A stretch of 64,000 nt of DNA from contig NZ_FRBH01000006.1 of the NCBI RefSeq assembly GCF_900142565.1, positions 62,001 through 126,000 of the forward strand, given 5' to 3'. Numbering within the stretch: the stretch's first letter is position 1; each line of letters begins with the position of its first letter. The notes under the pieces are model-generated. The model was given only the letters and a program-made list of their open reading frames with translations. It was not told where the DNA came from and did not search any database. The stretch comes from Chishuiella changwenlii (GTDB lineage: Bacteria > Bacteroidota > Bacteroidia > Flavobacteriales > Weeksellaceae). Positions 45,234 through 54,363 of this stretch are shown in pieces. The position numbers and the translations under genes were made by a program.

Positions 45234-47672
45234 TTAAAATTTGAAATTGATTTTACCATTTAAAAATCGCCCAGTTAAATAGTTTGGCATTGTATAAACA
45301 GTAGAAGAATTTACATCTCGTATCCACGAATTACTAATTTGATTTTTAATATCAAATACATTAAACACATCAACACCAATAGATATTTCCTTAAAGTTGC
45401 TCCAAAATGTTCCTGCAGAAGGTTTTAAATCTTTTTGGTTGATGATTTCTTTTACAAAACCAATATCAACTCGTTTGTAATCTCTTAAAGTTGTTTGGTA
45501 TTGGTAAGGATCTGAAAATTGTGGCGCTCCATTTGGTAATCCAGAAGCATAAATTAAATTTACATTTACCTTAAATGATGGTAAAAACTCCATATAATCT
45601 TGGAAAAATGCAGATAATTTAAATCTCGGATCTGTAGGTAAAGGAATATCTCCTTTATTATCTATGTTTTGATATGCACGTGCATACGAGGCAGAAAACC
45701 ACGAATCTACACCAGGAACAAATTGCCCGAATAATCGCATATCAAGTCCATAAGCGTATCCTTTAGAATTGTTGTCTGCTGTGTAACGAATACGAACGTT
45801 ATCTACATAATATGGATTTAAATCATTTAAGATTTTATAGTATAATTCTGTTGTTAATTTAAATGGACGATCCATCCATTTAAACTCATAATCATTACCT
45901 AAAATAAAATGAATAGATTGCTGAGATTTTACTTTGTTATTTAATGAACCATCTAAACGACGAACTTCTCTATAAAAAGGCGGTTGATAATACAATCCTG
46001 TAGAAAAACGAAATAACATATCACTTTTCCAATCTGGTTTTACAGCAATCTGCGCTCTAGGAGAAACCGTTATCTCATCATTAAAATCCCAATAAGAAGT
46101 TCTTACTCCAGCATTAAACAATACTTTTGCATCATTCCACATAAATTTACTTGTGTACTGTGCATATCCAGAAATTCTATTGCTTTTTAAGTTGTTCTGA
46201 GAATTAACGTAATATCTTAAATTTAAACCATTATTAGGATTAGGATTCACAACATATCCAGTAGAATCTATTGCTTGCCATTCGCCTAATAAATCTCTAA
46301 TATCTTCTTGTTGAAATTTTGCTCCCCATTCGATATCATTGTTCTTATTGATTTTATATTTTCCTCGGTGTTGAATTCCTGCAACTAACGCGTCAAAATT
46401 ATTACGTGCATGATCTATTTGTGATCCAACATCGTTTGTAGAAATGGCATTACCATCGTTATCAACTTCAGAAATAAAGTAAGAACCTTGTATGTCGAAA
46501 TATTCTCTTTCTTTAGAATGATAAGCAAATACATCTAAACCTAAATCAACCTTATCATTTGGTTGATAAGTAAAAGATAAACTTCCCGTTTCTGTTCCGA
46601 ATCTATCATCTTCTTTTCCATTGTAAAAAACAGATAATAACAATGGATTATTAAATGTATTGATGTAAGTATCACGTTTTATAGGAAACATTTCGTATCG
46701 AGAACGTGAAACAGAACCAAAAAAGTTAACGTTCCATTTTTCGTTTAATTTATAATTGATGTTGGTTTGTACATCATAATATTGAGGATTAAAATTGGTA
46801 TCTCCCTTTAATGTATTTAAAACTAAATTTCTATTTTGATAACGAGCACCTACAATAGCAGATAGTTTTTTATTTTTAGAAGCACCACCAACAGTTAAAT
46901 TTCCTCCCATTAAACTGGCTTCCATTTGTCCTTCTAATTTCTTTGGACGTTTGTATGTAACATCTAAAACAGAAGACATTTTATCACCGTATTTAGCTTC
47001 CCAACCTCCAGCAGAAAAATTTATAAATTCTGTCATTGCTGGATTTACAAATCCTAAACCTTCTTGTTCTCCCGAACGAATTAACTGAGGTTTATAAATT
47101 TCGATTCCATTTATATAAATTAAATTTTCATCGTAATTTCCTCCGCGAACCATGTATTGAGAACTTAACTCGGTATTAGAGTTAACAAAAGGCAATGTTT
47201 TTAATAAATCTGCAACACCACCAGTTAAACTAGGACCTTGTTGCATCTGAGCAGCACTTAGAGTCGTACTTTGTAAAGGTTTATTGTTGTTGTTTTGAAA
47301 TGATACAACAGCCTCACTTAATTCTATAGCGTTACTTTGATCTGGAACTAATTGTATAAAAATCTCTTTTCTATTTTTATCCTTTAACGTAAATGTTTGC
47401 GAAAATGATGAGTAATGATCATAATTAAACGTTACAATTACGGATTGATTAGATGGAATAGATAATTTAAAATTTCCATTTTGATCTGTAAAAAATGATT
47501 CGTTGCCAATTATAATTTCAGCTTTGTTGATAGGATTTTTGTTTTCGTCTACAATTTTTCCAGTAATCTGAGCTGTTTGGGCATATAAAACTCCACCTAA
47601 AAGAGATAAACTTATTGTACTAAGAAATCTTTTTGAAAGTGGTAGAGTAGGTTGCTGTATTGTTTTTTTCAT
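45234..47672 (-). CDS. TonB-dependent outer-membrane receptor with CarboxypepD-like N-domain
   Basis: An 812-residue outer-membrane protein. The signal peptide (about 1-32, ending GGVLYAQ) leads into a carboxypeptidase-regulatory-like domain (about 35-110; ITGKIVDENKNPINKAEI). Then come the TonB plug (about 125-235; VADLLKTLPFVNSN, YMVRGGNYDENLIYINGIEI) and a long beta barrel ending in KINFKF. No SusD partner is adjacent, so it is more likely a metal/chelate or vitamin receptor than a glycan importer; the substrate is not readable. Its start lies 53 bp inside the 3' end of the M23 gene, and no later start would keep the signal peptide. Confidence 0.93.
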   Translation of the reverse strand: MKKTIQQPTLPLSKRFLSTISLSLLGGVLYAQTAQITGKIVDENKNPINKAEIIIGNESFFTDQNGNFKLSIPSNQSVIVTFNYDHYSSFSQTFTLKDKNRKEIFIQLVPDQSNAIELSEAVVSFQNNNNKPLQSTTLSAAQMQQGPSLTGGVADLLKTLPFVNSNTELSSQYMVRGGNYDENLIYINGIEIYKPQLIRSGEQEGLGFVNPAMTEFINFSAGGWEAKYGDKMSSVLDVTYKRPKKLEGQMEASLMGGNLTVGGASKNKKLSAIVGARYQNRNLVLNTLKGDTNFNPQYYDVQTNINYKLNEKWNVNFFGSVSRSRYEMFPIKRDTYINTFNNPLLLSVFYNGKEDDRFGTETGSLSFTYQPNDKVDLGLDVFAYHSKEREYFDIQGSYFISEVDNDGNAISTNDVGSQIDHARNNFDALVAGIQHRGKYKINKNNDIEWGAKFQQEDIRDLLGEWQAIDSTGYVVNPNPNNGLNLRYYVNSQNNLKSNRISGYAQYTSKFMWNDAKVLFNAGVRTSYWDFNDEITVSPRAQIAVKPDWKSDMLFRFSTGLYYQPPFYREVRRLDGSLNNKVKSQQSIHFILGNDYEFKWMDRPFKLTTELYYKILNDLNPYYVDNVRIRYTADNNSKGYAYGLDMRLFGQFVPGVDSWFSASYARAYQNIDNKGDIPLPTDPRFKLSAFFQDYMEFLPSFKVNVNLIYASGLPNGAPQFSDPYQYQTTLRDYKRVDIGFVKEIINQKDLKPSAGTFWSNFKEISIGVDVFNVFDIKNQISNSWIRDVNSSTVYTMPNYLTGRFLNGKINFKF

Positions 47673-49311
47673 CTTTTACGTTTAATTCTAACTGATGGTC
47701 TCCAACCGAAATTTGTTCTTTATTCAAATTAATTGTCAATCGTCTAATTTTTTGATCATATTCGGCTAAAACCCATTTACCATCAATAAAAGCTTTGTAA
47801 TCTTTTATTCCAGAATGAACATCGTTAATTGTAAACTTAATAATGCCATTTGCTTGAGAAAATTGACTATTTGCTTTGATGTTTAACGGAGTAATTGTTG
47901 GTTTAGTATTATCAATCATAATAGAGAATACACCAAACTCTTTTATATCTGCAACAAGTTTCCCATTTTTTAGTTCTGTAGTCTCATAACTTTTTTTCCA
48001 AGCACCTCTTTTTTGATATTCTCTTACAATAACAGCTTTGTCTAATTGTGCAGTAGGAATATCTACAGAAGGGGAGATAGCGATTGTGTAAGCACTGTGA
48101 ACAGGCATATTATAATCTCCTACCCAATGTTTTCCATTCGCATATTTATAAGCTAAATCGAAATCTTCATAAAATGAATTTTTCGGAAAAAATATTTCAA
48201 TTCCGTCTGTTTTAAAATGATTTTCTTTATTCCAATACATTGGGTTTGTATCTGGAATTTTTGCACTATCTATAAATTCTTTCCCATTAACTGTAAATTG
48301 TGATGTAGAAGTATTTCCAGCATAATCGGAAACTTCAATTTTAACGGCGTAGCTTTTTCCATTTTCTAATTCAAGAATTCCATCATTCTTTAAATTAGAA
48401 AAAACTCGCATTGGATTTCCTTTTTTTACGAATGCTTGATAAACCCAACTATTATTTTTCTGTATATCTCCAAAATCGCAAACACTATTTATAGCTCTTG
48501 CTTCGTCAAAAGAAAAACGATTTGCAGTAAATGTGTAAATAGGCTCATCATTCACAAAAACATTTAGTTGATGAATACCATTATTATTTTCAGAACCATT
48601 TTGTTTGTCATAAGCTTTTACACCAAAACCAATTGCACCAGAAGCTGAAATAGTACTTCCATTCGCTACAACAGTTCGAGTCGTTTTTTGATTTACATCT
48701 CCATAAATAGGATAAACATACGTTCCTAATAAAGATGGTTTTCTTGTGTCAGGAATATCAAAACCAAAATAGAATGGATTAATTGGTTCTTCTGATTTGG
48801 TATCTCTTATTTCAAAATGTAAATGTGGACCTCCAGATCCGCCAGAATTTCCAGAAAGAGCAATAATCTCATTTGCTTTTATAGGAAAATCTGTTGGTTT
48901 TGGGTGAAGTTCTATTTTAAATGTTTCGTTTGCATATTGTTGTTTGCGTACATATTCTTGTATTGCAGGAGAAAATTCGCTTAAATGTGCATAAACAGAT
49001 GTGTAACCATTAGGATGATCTATATATAAAGCATTTCCGTAACCAGTAGGAGAAATATTTATTCTAGAAATAAAACCATCTCCAGCAGCTTTTACCTTTA
49101 ATCCTTCTCTTTGTTGTGTTTTAATATCTAAACCAGCATGAAAATGATTTGTGCGCAATTCGCCAAAATTACCAGCAAGATAATTCGTGATTTCTAAAGG
49201 ATTTTGAAATACGTTTTTAGGATAAGTTTCAGGTTTTGGTTGTTCTGCTCGTTGTGCGAATACAGTAGAACCTACTAAAAGGTTAAGTAAAATTGGCTTA
49301 ATTATGTTCAT
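47620..49311 (-). CDS. M23-family metallopeptidase (LytM/DD-endopeptidase), secreted
   Basis: A 563-residue envelope peptidase with a signal peptide (ending STVFAQ, about 20). The LytM domain occupies about 45-175, with zinc ligands visible in HFHAGLDI (H58, D62) and GPHLHFEIRD (H163, H165). The region after 175 carries Ig-like or FN3-like beta domains (VYPIYGDVNQKT, YAVKIEVSDYAGNTS, IKFTINDVHSGIKDYKAF). Such proteins cut peptidoglycan cross-links. It overlaps the TonB receptor gene by 53 bp in another frame, so they form one transcript. The 238 bp upstream (49312-49549) show nothing beyond AT-rich DNA. Confidence 0.92.
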   Translation of the reverse strand: MNIIKPILLNLLVGSTVFAQRAEQPKPETYPKNVFQNPLEITNYLAGNFGELRTNHFHAGLDIKTQQREGLKVKAAGDGFISRINISPTGYGNALYIDHPNGYTSVYAHLSEFSPAIQEYVRKQQYANETFKIELHPKPTDFPIKANEIIALSGNSGGSGGPHLHFEIRDTKSEEPINPFYFGFDIPDTRKPSLLGTYVYPIYGDVNQKTTRTVVANGSTISASGAIGFGVKAYDKQNGSENNNGIHQLNVFVNDEPIYTFTANRFSFDEARAINSVCDFGDIQKNNSWVYQAFVKKGNPMRVFSNLKNDGILELENGKSYAVKIEVSDYAGNTSTSQFTVNGKEFIDSAKIPDTNPMYWNKENHFKTDGIEIFFPKNSFYEDFDLAYKYANGKHWVGDYNMPVHSAYTIAISPSVDIPTAQLDKAVIVREYQKRGAWKKSYETTELKNGKLVADIKEFGVFSIMIDNTKPTITPLNIKANSQFSQANGIIKFTINDVHSGIKDYKAFIDGKWVLAEYDQKIRRLTINLNKEQISVGDHQLELNVKDEKNNTATYSTTFKKIS

Positions 49312-49549
49312 GTTTTCTTTTCAAAAATTAACAATTCATCTAAAATTAGAATAAATCTTTTACAAACTTCTTTAAACTTTTGAATATCTGAAAATATTTT
49401 TAGGATAAATCTTTGTAAAATAAACTCAAAATACTAAAAATCAATACATTGTATTTGTAAAATAAGAAAACAACTAAAAGTAAAAAGATTGACCAATGAA
49501 TTGAAAAATCTTACAACTAATTTTAGATATAACTAAAAAAACATAAAAA

Positions 49550-50350
49550 ATGAAAAAAGTATTTTTAACTGTTATGACTATAATAACAATTGTAAGTTGT
49601 GGAAAACATGCTAACAGAGAAGATGTAGCAGAAACAACAAATGAAATGAGTGATCAAGTTTCTAATGCGGTTAGCCCAACTGTAGAAGGTAAGGTCTTTA
49701 AATCTAATGCAATGTTAGAAATGAAAGTTGCAGATGTTTTAAAAAATGGTCAAGAAATAGAGCAACATGCGATAGAAAATAGTGGCTTTGTTCTGAATAG
49801 TGAATTAACGAATAATACATTGGATAGTAAAGAAGTTAATATCTCGAATGATAGTGTGAAAAAAATGACTAAAATTCAACGTCAAAATTTAATTGAATTA
49901 AAAGTTCCTGCAAATAAATTAAGAGAGCATATTATTTTCGCATTAAACAAAGGAGTGATTATTGACCACATTCTAATTAACAATGAAGAATTGACTTTTC
50001 AGAAATATGAAAATGATTTGAAAAATGATAACAATTCATCGGTAAAAATTTCTAAACAGATAGAAAATAAAGTAAATAAAGCTATTATTAATGATGGTAT
50101 AAATTATGCGACAATAGCTTATAGTTTATCTGAAGAACCACATGTTGTAACTTCTGTTTTACCGCAAGCAAAATTAGATGTTTACAAAGAAATAAATTTA
50201 GGATACGAATTAAAACAAGCATGGCTTGATGGTGTATATTATTTCAAATTATTTTTAATCATTTTTTGCCAATGTTTACCAACAATTTTATCTGTTTTGG
50301 GATTAATTTTTGGAATAAAATATCTTTTAAAGCGCTTTAAAAAGAAATAA
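49550..50350 (+). CDS. DUF4349-like lipoprotein with C-terminal membrane anchor
   Basis: A 266-residue protein. The N-terminus is a lipoprotein signal (MKKVFLTVMTIITIVSC, Cys 17). The middle has the DUF4349 pattern: AMLEMKVADVLKNGQEIEQHAIENSGF is cut by VAD turns, followed by LIELKVPANKLREHIIFALNK and a coiled segment. A membrane helix lies near the C-terminus (about 232-258), and a basic KRFKKK end suggests the tail is cytoplasmic. Thus it may be tethered at both ends. Function unknown. It stands alone. Confidence 0.72.
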   Translation: MKKVFLTVMTIITIVSCGKHANREDVAETTNEMSDQVSNAVSPTVEGKVFKSNAMLEMKVADVLKNGQEIEQHAIENSGFVLNSELTNNTLDSKEVNISNDSVKKMTKIQRQNLIELKVPANKLREHIIFALNKGVIIDHILINNEELTFQKYENDLKNDNNSSVKISKQIENKVNKAIINDGINYATIAYSLSEEPHVVTSVLPQAKLDVYKEINLGYELKQAWLDGVYYFKLFLIIFCQCLPTILSVLGLIFGIKYLLKRFKKK

Positions 50351-50447
50351 TCAAATTAGAAAATCTTATTAAAATGCTATTTGTCAAACAAATAAAATAA
50401 AACCCACAATATTTGGCTTTTTATGATGAAAAGATGTAAAAAAATAC

Positions 50448-50455
50448 TATTTTTG
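50448..50455 (+). promoter_or_regulatory. -7 element (TATTTTTG) for the coiled-coil/zapA transcript
   Basis: TANNTTTG followed by C, 35 bp before the ATG at 50490. Confidence 0.5.
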
Positions 50456-50489
50456 CAATAGAAGCTAGAATAATTGAAATTCTCCGGAG

Positions 50490-50834
50490 ATGGAAAAAAT
50501 GATAAAATTTAACGAATTAGAAAATAAAGTTTTAGATCTTTTAAATCAACTAGAGAATTATAAAAATATACTGAAAGGCGCGGAAAAATCGATACAAGAA
50601 CAGGATAAATTTCAAAATGAAATCCAATTGTTGAAAGATGAAAACGCCAGGTTAAAAAATAAATTGAGAGATTCGCAAGCGAATAACTTACATTTAAATG
50701 AAGAAGTAAAACGATTAAAAGTCGTTAATGCAATGAGCGGAAATCAGGAGTATAAACAAATGATGAAGCAAAGAATGAACAAATTAATAAAAGAAGTCGA
50801 TACTTGCATCGCTCAAATTAAAACAAATAATTAA
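50490..50834 (+). CDS. Coiled-coil protein upstream of zapA (ZapB-like by position)
   Basis: A 114-residue soluble protein, nearly all coiled coil with heptads from about residue 5 to 80 (LENKVLDLLNQLENYKNIL, DENARLKNKLRDSQANNLHL). A basic C-terminal helix follows (MMKQRMNKLIKEVDTCIAQI). It lies 9 bp before zapA and must be cotranscribed. A short coiled-coil partner of ZapA recalls ZapB in enterobacteria, but similarity beyond coiled coil cannot be judged by eye, so the function is inferred from context only. Confidence 0.75.
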   Translation: MEKMIKFNELENKVLDLLNQLENYKNILKGAEKSIQEQDKFQNEIQLLKDENARLKNKLRDSQANNLHLNEEVKRLKVVNAMSGNQEYKQMMKQRMNKLIKEVDTCIAQIKTNN

Positions 50835-50843
50835 AAAAAGAAA

Positions 50844-51134
50844 ATGTCAACTCAACGAATTGAGATAAAAATTGCTTCACGTCATTATCCAATGACGATT
50901 AATTCTGACGAGGAAGAAATGTTACTTTCTTGTGCAGAAGAGATAAATCATATTTTGAAACAATTTGAACAGAAATACGCTGTTTCTGACAAACAAGATG
51001 CACTTGCAATGGTTACAATACAGCTAGCATTACGCGAAGCTAAATTGAAAAAGCAAGTGAAAGATAACGAAGAAATGACAACAGAGCGCATTTCGAAGTT
51101 ATTGGAATTGATTGATCAGTCAGTCACAAAATAA
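50844..51134 (+). CDS. zapA: Cell division protein ZapA
   Basis: A 96-residue FtsZ-ring-associated protein. The N-terminal globular part has the ZapA pattern (IEIKIASRHYPMTINSDEEE, LLSCAEEINHILKQFEQKYA), then a helix (DALAMVTIQLALREAKLKKQ) and a C-terminal coiled coil. Length is normal. It sits between a coiled-coil gene and a 6S-like RNA, followed by rny; the zapA-6S RNA neighbourhood is also known in proteobacteria (zapA-ssrS). Confidence 0.9.
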   Translation: MSTQRIEIKIASRHYPMTINSDEEEMLLSCAEEINHILKQFEQKYAVSDKQDALAMVTIQLALREAKLKKQVKDNEEMTTERISKLLELIDQSVTK

Positions 51135-51179
51135 AAGAGAAGTTCTGACAGTTGTAGAAGCTGTCCATTAAACAATATT

Positions 51180-51365
51180 CCTACATTAGTTCTAGCTATT
51201 TTGGTTAACTCAACACTAGTTTTGTTACCGAGTGAACACCGTTCGGAAAGCGGGCCGCAACCTTAGGGTACATTAATTTGTCAGCGGATACTTGACTGGC
51301 GGACTAACTCAAATCCTGTTTTCAGGAGTTAACTCAAAACATACTTTACTAATGTAGGTTTTTTT
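51180..51365 (+). ncRNA. ssrS: 6S RNA-like structured RNA
   Basis: An about 186-nt GC-richer island between zapA and rny with no reading frame. A perfect closing stem pairs CCTACATTAGT (51180-51190) with ACTAATGTAGG (51348-51358), followed by a T7 terminator tail. A second helix pairs GTTAACTC (51204-51211) with GAGTTAAC (51326-51333), leaving a large central region with CCGAGTGAACACCGTTCGG and GCGGGCCGC. Near the 3' side a small hairpin CCTG-TTTT-CAGG competes with helix two. Size, long closed rod with central bubble, and position after zapA all fit 6S RNA, which binds the housekeeping RNA polymerase. The identification is by eye. Confidence 0.72.
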
Positions 51366-51387
51366 ATATATAAACATTACATAATCT

Positions 51388-52959
51388 ATGGAACTAACGA
51401 CGATAATTATTGCGATTGTTACATTAATCATAGGTGCTGCAGTAGGATATTTTTTATCAAAAAAATCTGTAGATCAACAAAACCAAAAGTTGATTGATGA
51501 TGCAACTGCTAAAGCGCAATCTTTGATTAATGATGCAGAAAAAGAAGGAGAGACAATTAAAAAAGAAAAGATTTTTCAAGCAAAAGAAAAATTTTTAGAA
51601 TTAAAATCTAAGCACGAAGATGTTGTTAATCAACGTGAAAGAAAAGTAGCTGATGCTGAGCTTAAAGTAAAGGAAAGAGAAGAGAGAACAAAATCTGACC
51701 TAGCAGAAATTCAGAAACAAAAAGATCAGATTAAATCTGAGAAAGGAAATATACAAGCACGAACAGAAAAGCTTAATATCAGACAAAAAGAGGTTGATAC
51801 AATGCATAAAAAGCAAGTAGAAACTCTTGAGAAAATTTCTAATTATTCTGCCGAAGAAGCAAGAGCAGAATTAATTGAAGTTTTAAAAGATGAAGCAAAA
51901 ACTAAAGCACAGGCTCATATCCAAGAAATTATGGAAGAAGCTGAGCTAGAGGCTAAAAACGAAGCTCGTAAAATTGTAATTTCATCTATTCAACGTATAG
52001 GAACAGAGCAAGCAATAGAAAATGCTGTATCTGTTTTTAATATTGAGTCTGATGAAATAAAAGGACGTATTATTGGACGTGAAGGTCGTAATATTCGTGC
52101 AATTGAAGCTGCAACAGGAGTAGAAGTAATTGTTGATGACACACCAGAAGCAATTATCTTATCATGTTTTGATCCTGTAAGAAGAGAAATCGCACGTTTA
52201 TCATTACACCGTTTAGTAACTGATGGACGTATTCACCCAGCTCGTATTGAGGAAGTTGTTGCTAAAACAACAAAACAAATCGAGGACGAAATAATAGAAG
52301 TTGGTAAGAAAACTATTCTAGATTTAGGAATACACGGATTACATAAAGATTTAGTTCGTATCGTAGGACGTATGAAATACCGTTCTTCTTATGGACAGAA
52401 TTTATTACAACACTCTCGTGAAGTAGCAAATTTAGCAGGAACACTTGCTGCTGAATTAGGCTTAAATGCTAAATTGGCAAAAAGAGCAGGTTTATTACAC
52501 GATATAGGAAAAGTTCCAGAACAAGAATCAGAATTACCTCATGCTATTTTAGGTATGCAATGGGCTGAGAAATACGGAGAACATCCAGATGTAATTAATG
52601 CAATTGGTGCTCACCACGACGAAATAGAAATGAATTCGTTACTTTCTCCTATTATTCAGGTTGCTGATGCAATTTCTGGTGCTCGCCCTGGTGCTCGCCG
52701 TCAAGTTATTGAATCTTATATGCAACGTTTAAAAGATTTAGAAGCTACAGCTTTAAATTTTGATGGAGTTGAAAAAGCATACGCTATTCAAGCAGGTCGT
52801 GAGTTACGTGTTATCGTAGAAAGTGATAGAGTTGACGATACTAAAGCGGCTGAATTATCTTTCTTGATTTCTGATAAAATACAAAATGAAATGACATATC
52901 CTGGTCAAGTTCGTGTAACAGTTATTAGAGAAACGCGCGCAGTGAACATTGCAAGATAG
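51388..52959 (+). CDS. rny: Ribonuclease Y
   Basis: A 523-residue endoribonuclease that starts mRNA decay. An N-terminal membrane helix (about 3-24, [18 protein letters not shown]) anchors it. A long coiled coil (about 28-200) is followed by a KH domain ([20 protein letters not shown], about 223-242) and an HD hydrolase domain ([10 protein letters not shown] at about 370; AHHDE at about 410). Length and order match the family. It lies 22 bp after the end of the 6S-like RNA, whose terminator would otherwise stop zapA read-through, so rny needs its own promoter or partial read-through. A terminator follows. Confidence 0.97.
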   Translation: MELTTIIIAIVTLIIGAAVGYFLSKKSVDQQNQKLIDDATAKAQSLINDAEKEGETIKKEKIFQAKEKFLELKSKHEDVVNQRERKVADAELKVKEREERTKSDLAEIQKQKDQIKSEKGNIQARTEKLNIRQKEVDTMHKKQVETLEKISNYSAEEARAELIEVLKDEAKTKAQAHIQEIMEEAELEAKNEARKIVISSIQRIGTEQAIENAVSVFNIESDEIKGRIIGREGRNIRAIEAATGVEVIVDDTPEAIILSCFDPVRREIARLSLHRLVTDGRIHPARIEEVVAKTTKQIEDEIIEVGKKTILDLGIHGLHKDLVRIVGRMKYRSSYGQNLLQHSREVANLAGTLAAELGLNAKLAKRAGLLHDIGKVPEQESELPHAILGMQWAEKYGEHPDVINAIGAHHDEIEMNSLLSPIIQVADAISGARPGARRQVIESYMQRLKDLEATALNFDGVEKAYAIQAGRELRVIVESDRVDDTKAAELSFLISDKIQNEMTYPGQVRVTVIRETRAVNIAR

Positions 52960-52984
52960 AAAAAAAATACAGTAGATTATTATC

Positions 52985-53019
52985 AATAGACAGATCGTAA
53001 AAGGTCTGTCTATTTTTTT
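52985..53019 (+). terminator. Terminator after rny
   Basis: AATAGACAGA/TCTGTCTATT stem, 10-nt loop, T7 tail. It opens the 381-bp gap 52960-53340, which otherwise holds AT-rich DNA, the nrd promoter and the nrd leader hairpin. Confidence 0.9.
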
Positions 53020-53189
53020 AATAATTATAGCAAAATATTTATTACATAACTTTTTTTATTCTACTATTTTTTATACATTAATAAGCTGTTAAAAAATAAT
53101 TATTTATTTGTCTACTAAGTAATTAACAACTTGTTGATAACCTTTTAAATTTTTAAGATTCGAAAATTTTTAATTGTAAAATCTTGTCT

Positions 53190-53197
53190 TAATTTTG
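53190..53197 (+). promoter_or_regulatory. -7 element (TAATTTTG) for nrdBA
   Basis: TANNTTTG match about 145 bp before the nrdB ATG, predicting a leader of about 135 nt that contains the hairpin at 53223-53248. Confidence 0.5.
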
Positions 53198-53222
53198 AAA
53201 GAACCGATAAGTAAAAGAGTAA

Positions 53223-53248
53223 AATTGTCAGCCTATTGAGGCTCAATT
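53223..53248 (+). other. Leader hairpin upstream of nrdB
   Basis: AATTG-tc-AGCCT-ATTG-AGGCT-CAATT folds into a stable stem. In addition, AATTGTCA (53223-53230) is reversed and complemented as TGACAATT (53275-53282), offering an alternative pairing. No T run follows, so it is not a simple terminator. It could be a regulatory leader or a protein site for the RNR operon. Confidence 0.4.
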
Positions 53249-53340
53249 ATTAAAAAATATTCTATAATTACGAATGACAATTTAATAATCCAATTTATGC
53301 TTTTTCTACCATAGTTATTAATTTAAAAAGTCTAAAAACC

Positions 53341-54300
53341 ATGTCAATTTTTGATAAAAGAGTAAACTATAAACCGTTTGAGTATCCAGAAATATTAACT
53401 TTTACAGAAGCAATCCAAAAAGCATATTGGGTACACGGAGAAGTAGATTTTACTTCGGATATACAAGATTACCATGCAAATTTGGATGATATAAAAAGAG
53501 AAATCCATAAACGTTCTATTTTATCAATTGCGCAAGTAGAAGTTACAGTAAAAGGTTTTTGGGGAGATTTATATCACTATTTTCCAAAACCAGAATTAAA
53601 TGGTTTAGGAGTTACGTTTGCAGAATGTGAATTTAGACACAGTGAAGCATATTCTCGTATTCTAGAAGTAAACGGTTATTTAGATGAATTTAGCATTGCA
53701 TTACAAAATCCTATTTTTAAAAGTTACAACAACTTTGTAGGAGAAATTATGCGTGACGAGAATAAATCTATCGTAGAAAAATTATTGTTCTTTGCTTTAG
53801 TTATCGAGGATAGTTCTTTATTTTCTAAGTTTGCTAATATCTTAGCTTTTACTCGTTTTGACGGTTTAATGAAAAACACAGCAAATATTATTGCTTGGAC
53901 TTCTACGGATGAACAAATTCATGCGAATGCAGGAATTTATTTAATTAATAAAATTAGAGAAGAAGGTTTATTACCAGCAGAATTAAACCAAGATTGGGTA
54001 GAGAATGCTGTTTTAGGTTACATTAATCAAGAAGAGATTATGTTAGATTGGATTTTCGAGAAAGGAGAATTCGGTTATTATTCTAAAGCAGATTTATTAA
54101 ACTACATGAAATATAGAATAGATGAAGCAATTGTAAAAATTGGTTACAAAAAAATATTCCATATTTCACAAGAACAATATAAACCAATGGCTTGGTTTGA
54201 AGAGGAGGTTTTTGCAAGCAGTTTAGATGACTTTTTTGCTAAAAGACCAGTAGATTATACGAAGCATGATAAAAGTATTTCGGCAGACGATTTATTTTAA
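53341..54300 (+). CDS. nrdB: Ribonucleotide reductase small subunit, class Id-like
   Basis: A 319-residue class I beta subunit that makes the radical needed by NrdA to reduce ribonucleotides. The first carboxylate ligand is Glu (E67 in IAQVEVTV) rather than Asp. E97 and H100 lie in ECEFRH, a Tyr sits four residues on (Y104), E156 is in LVIEDSSL, and E191/H194 lie in DEQIH. The start (MSIFDKRVNYKPFEYPE) and numbering agree with what I recall of the Flavobacterium johnsoniae class Id protein, which uses a dimanganese cofactor with an unoxidised Tyr104. No N-terminal ATP-cone is present. nrdA follows after 63 bp. Confidence 0.95.
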   Translation: MSIFDKRVNYKPFEYPEILTFTEAIQKAYWVHGEVDFTSDIQDYHANLDDIKREIHKRSILSIAQVEVTVKGFWGDLYHYFPKPELNGLGVTFAECEFRHSEAYSRILEVNGYLDEFSIALQNPIFKSYNNFVGEIMRDENKSIVEKLLFFALVIEDSSLFSKFANILAFTRFDGLMKNTANIIAWTSTDEQIHANAGIYLINKIREEGLLPAELNQDWVENAVLGYINQEEIMLDWIFEKGEFGYYSKADLLNYMKYRIDEAIVKIGYKKIFHISQEQYKPMAWFEEEVFASSLDDFFAKRPVDYTKHDKSISADDLF

Positions 54301-54363
54301 GACATAAGAAAACAATAATAAACTATATATATCATAATCACACATCAATAAAATTCTAATACT

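Noticed and set aside
53120-53145. DnaA-box-like sequence (TTGTTGATAA) and AACAACTTGTT palindrome upstream of nrdB
   Set aside because: One isolated near-match in AT-rich DNA, with no dnaA/dnaN context and no box cluster, so no origin is called.
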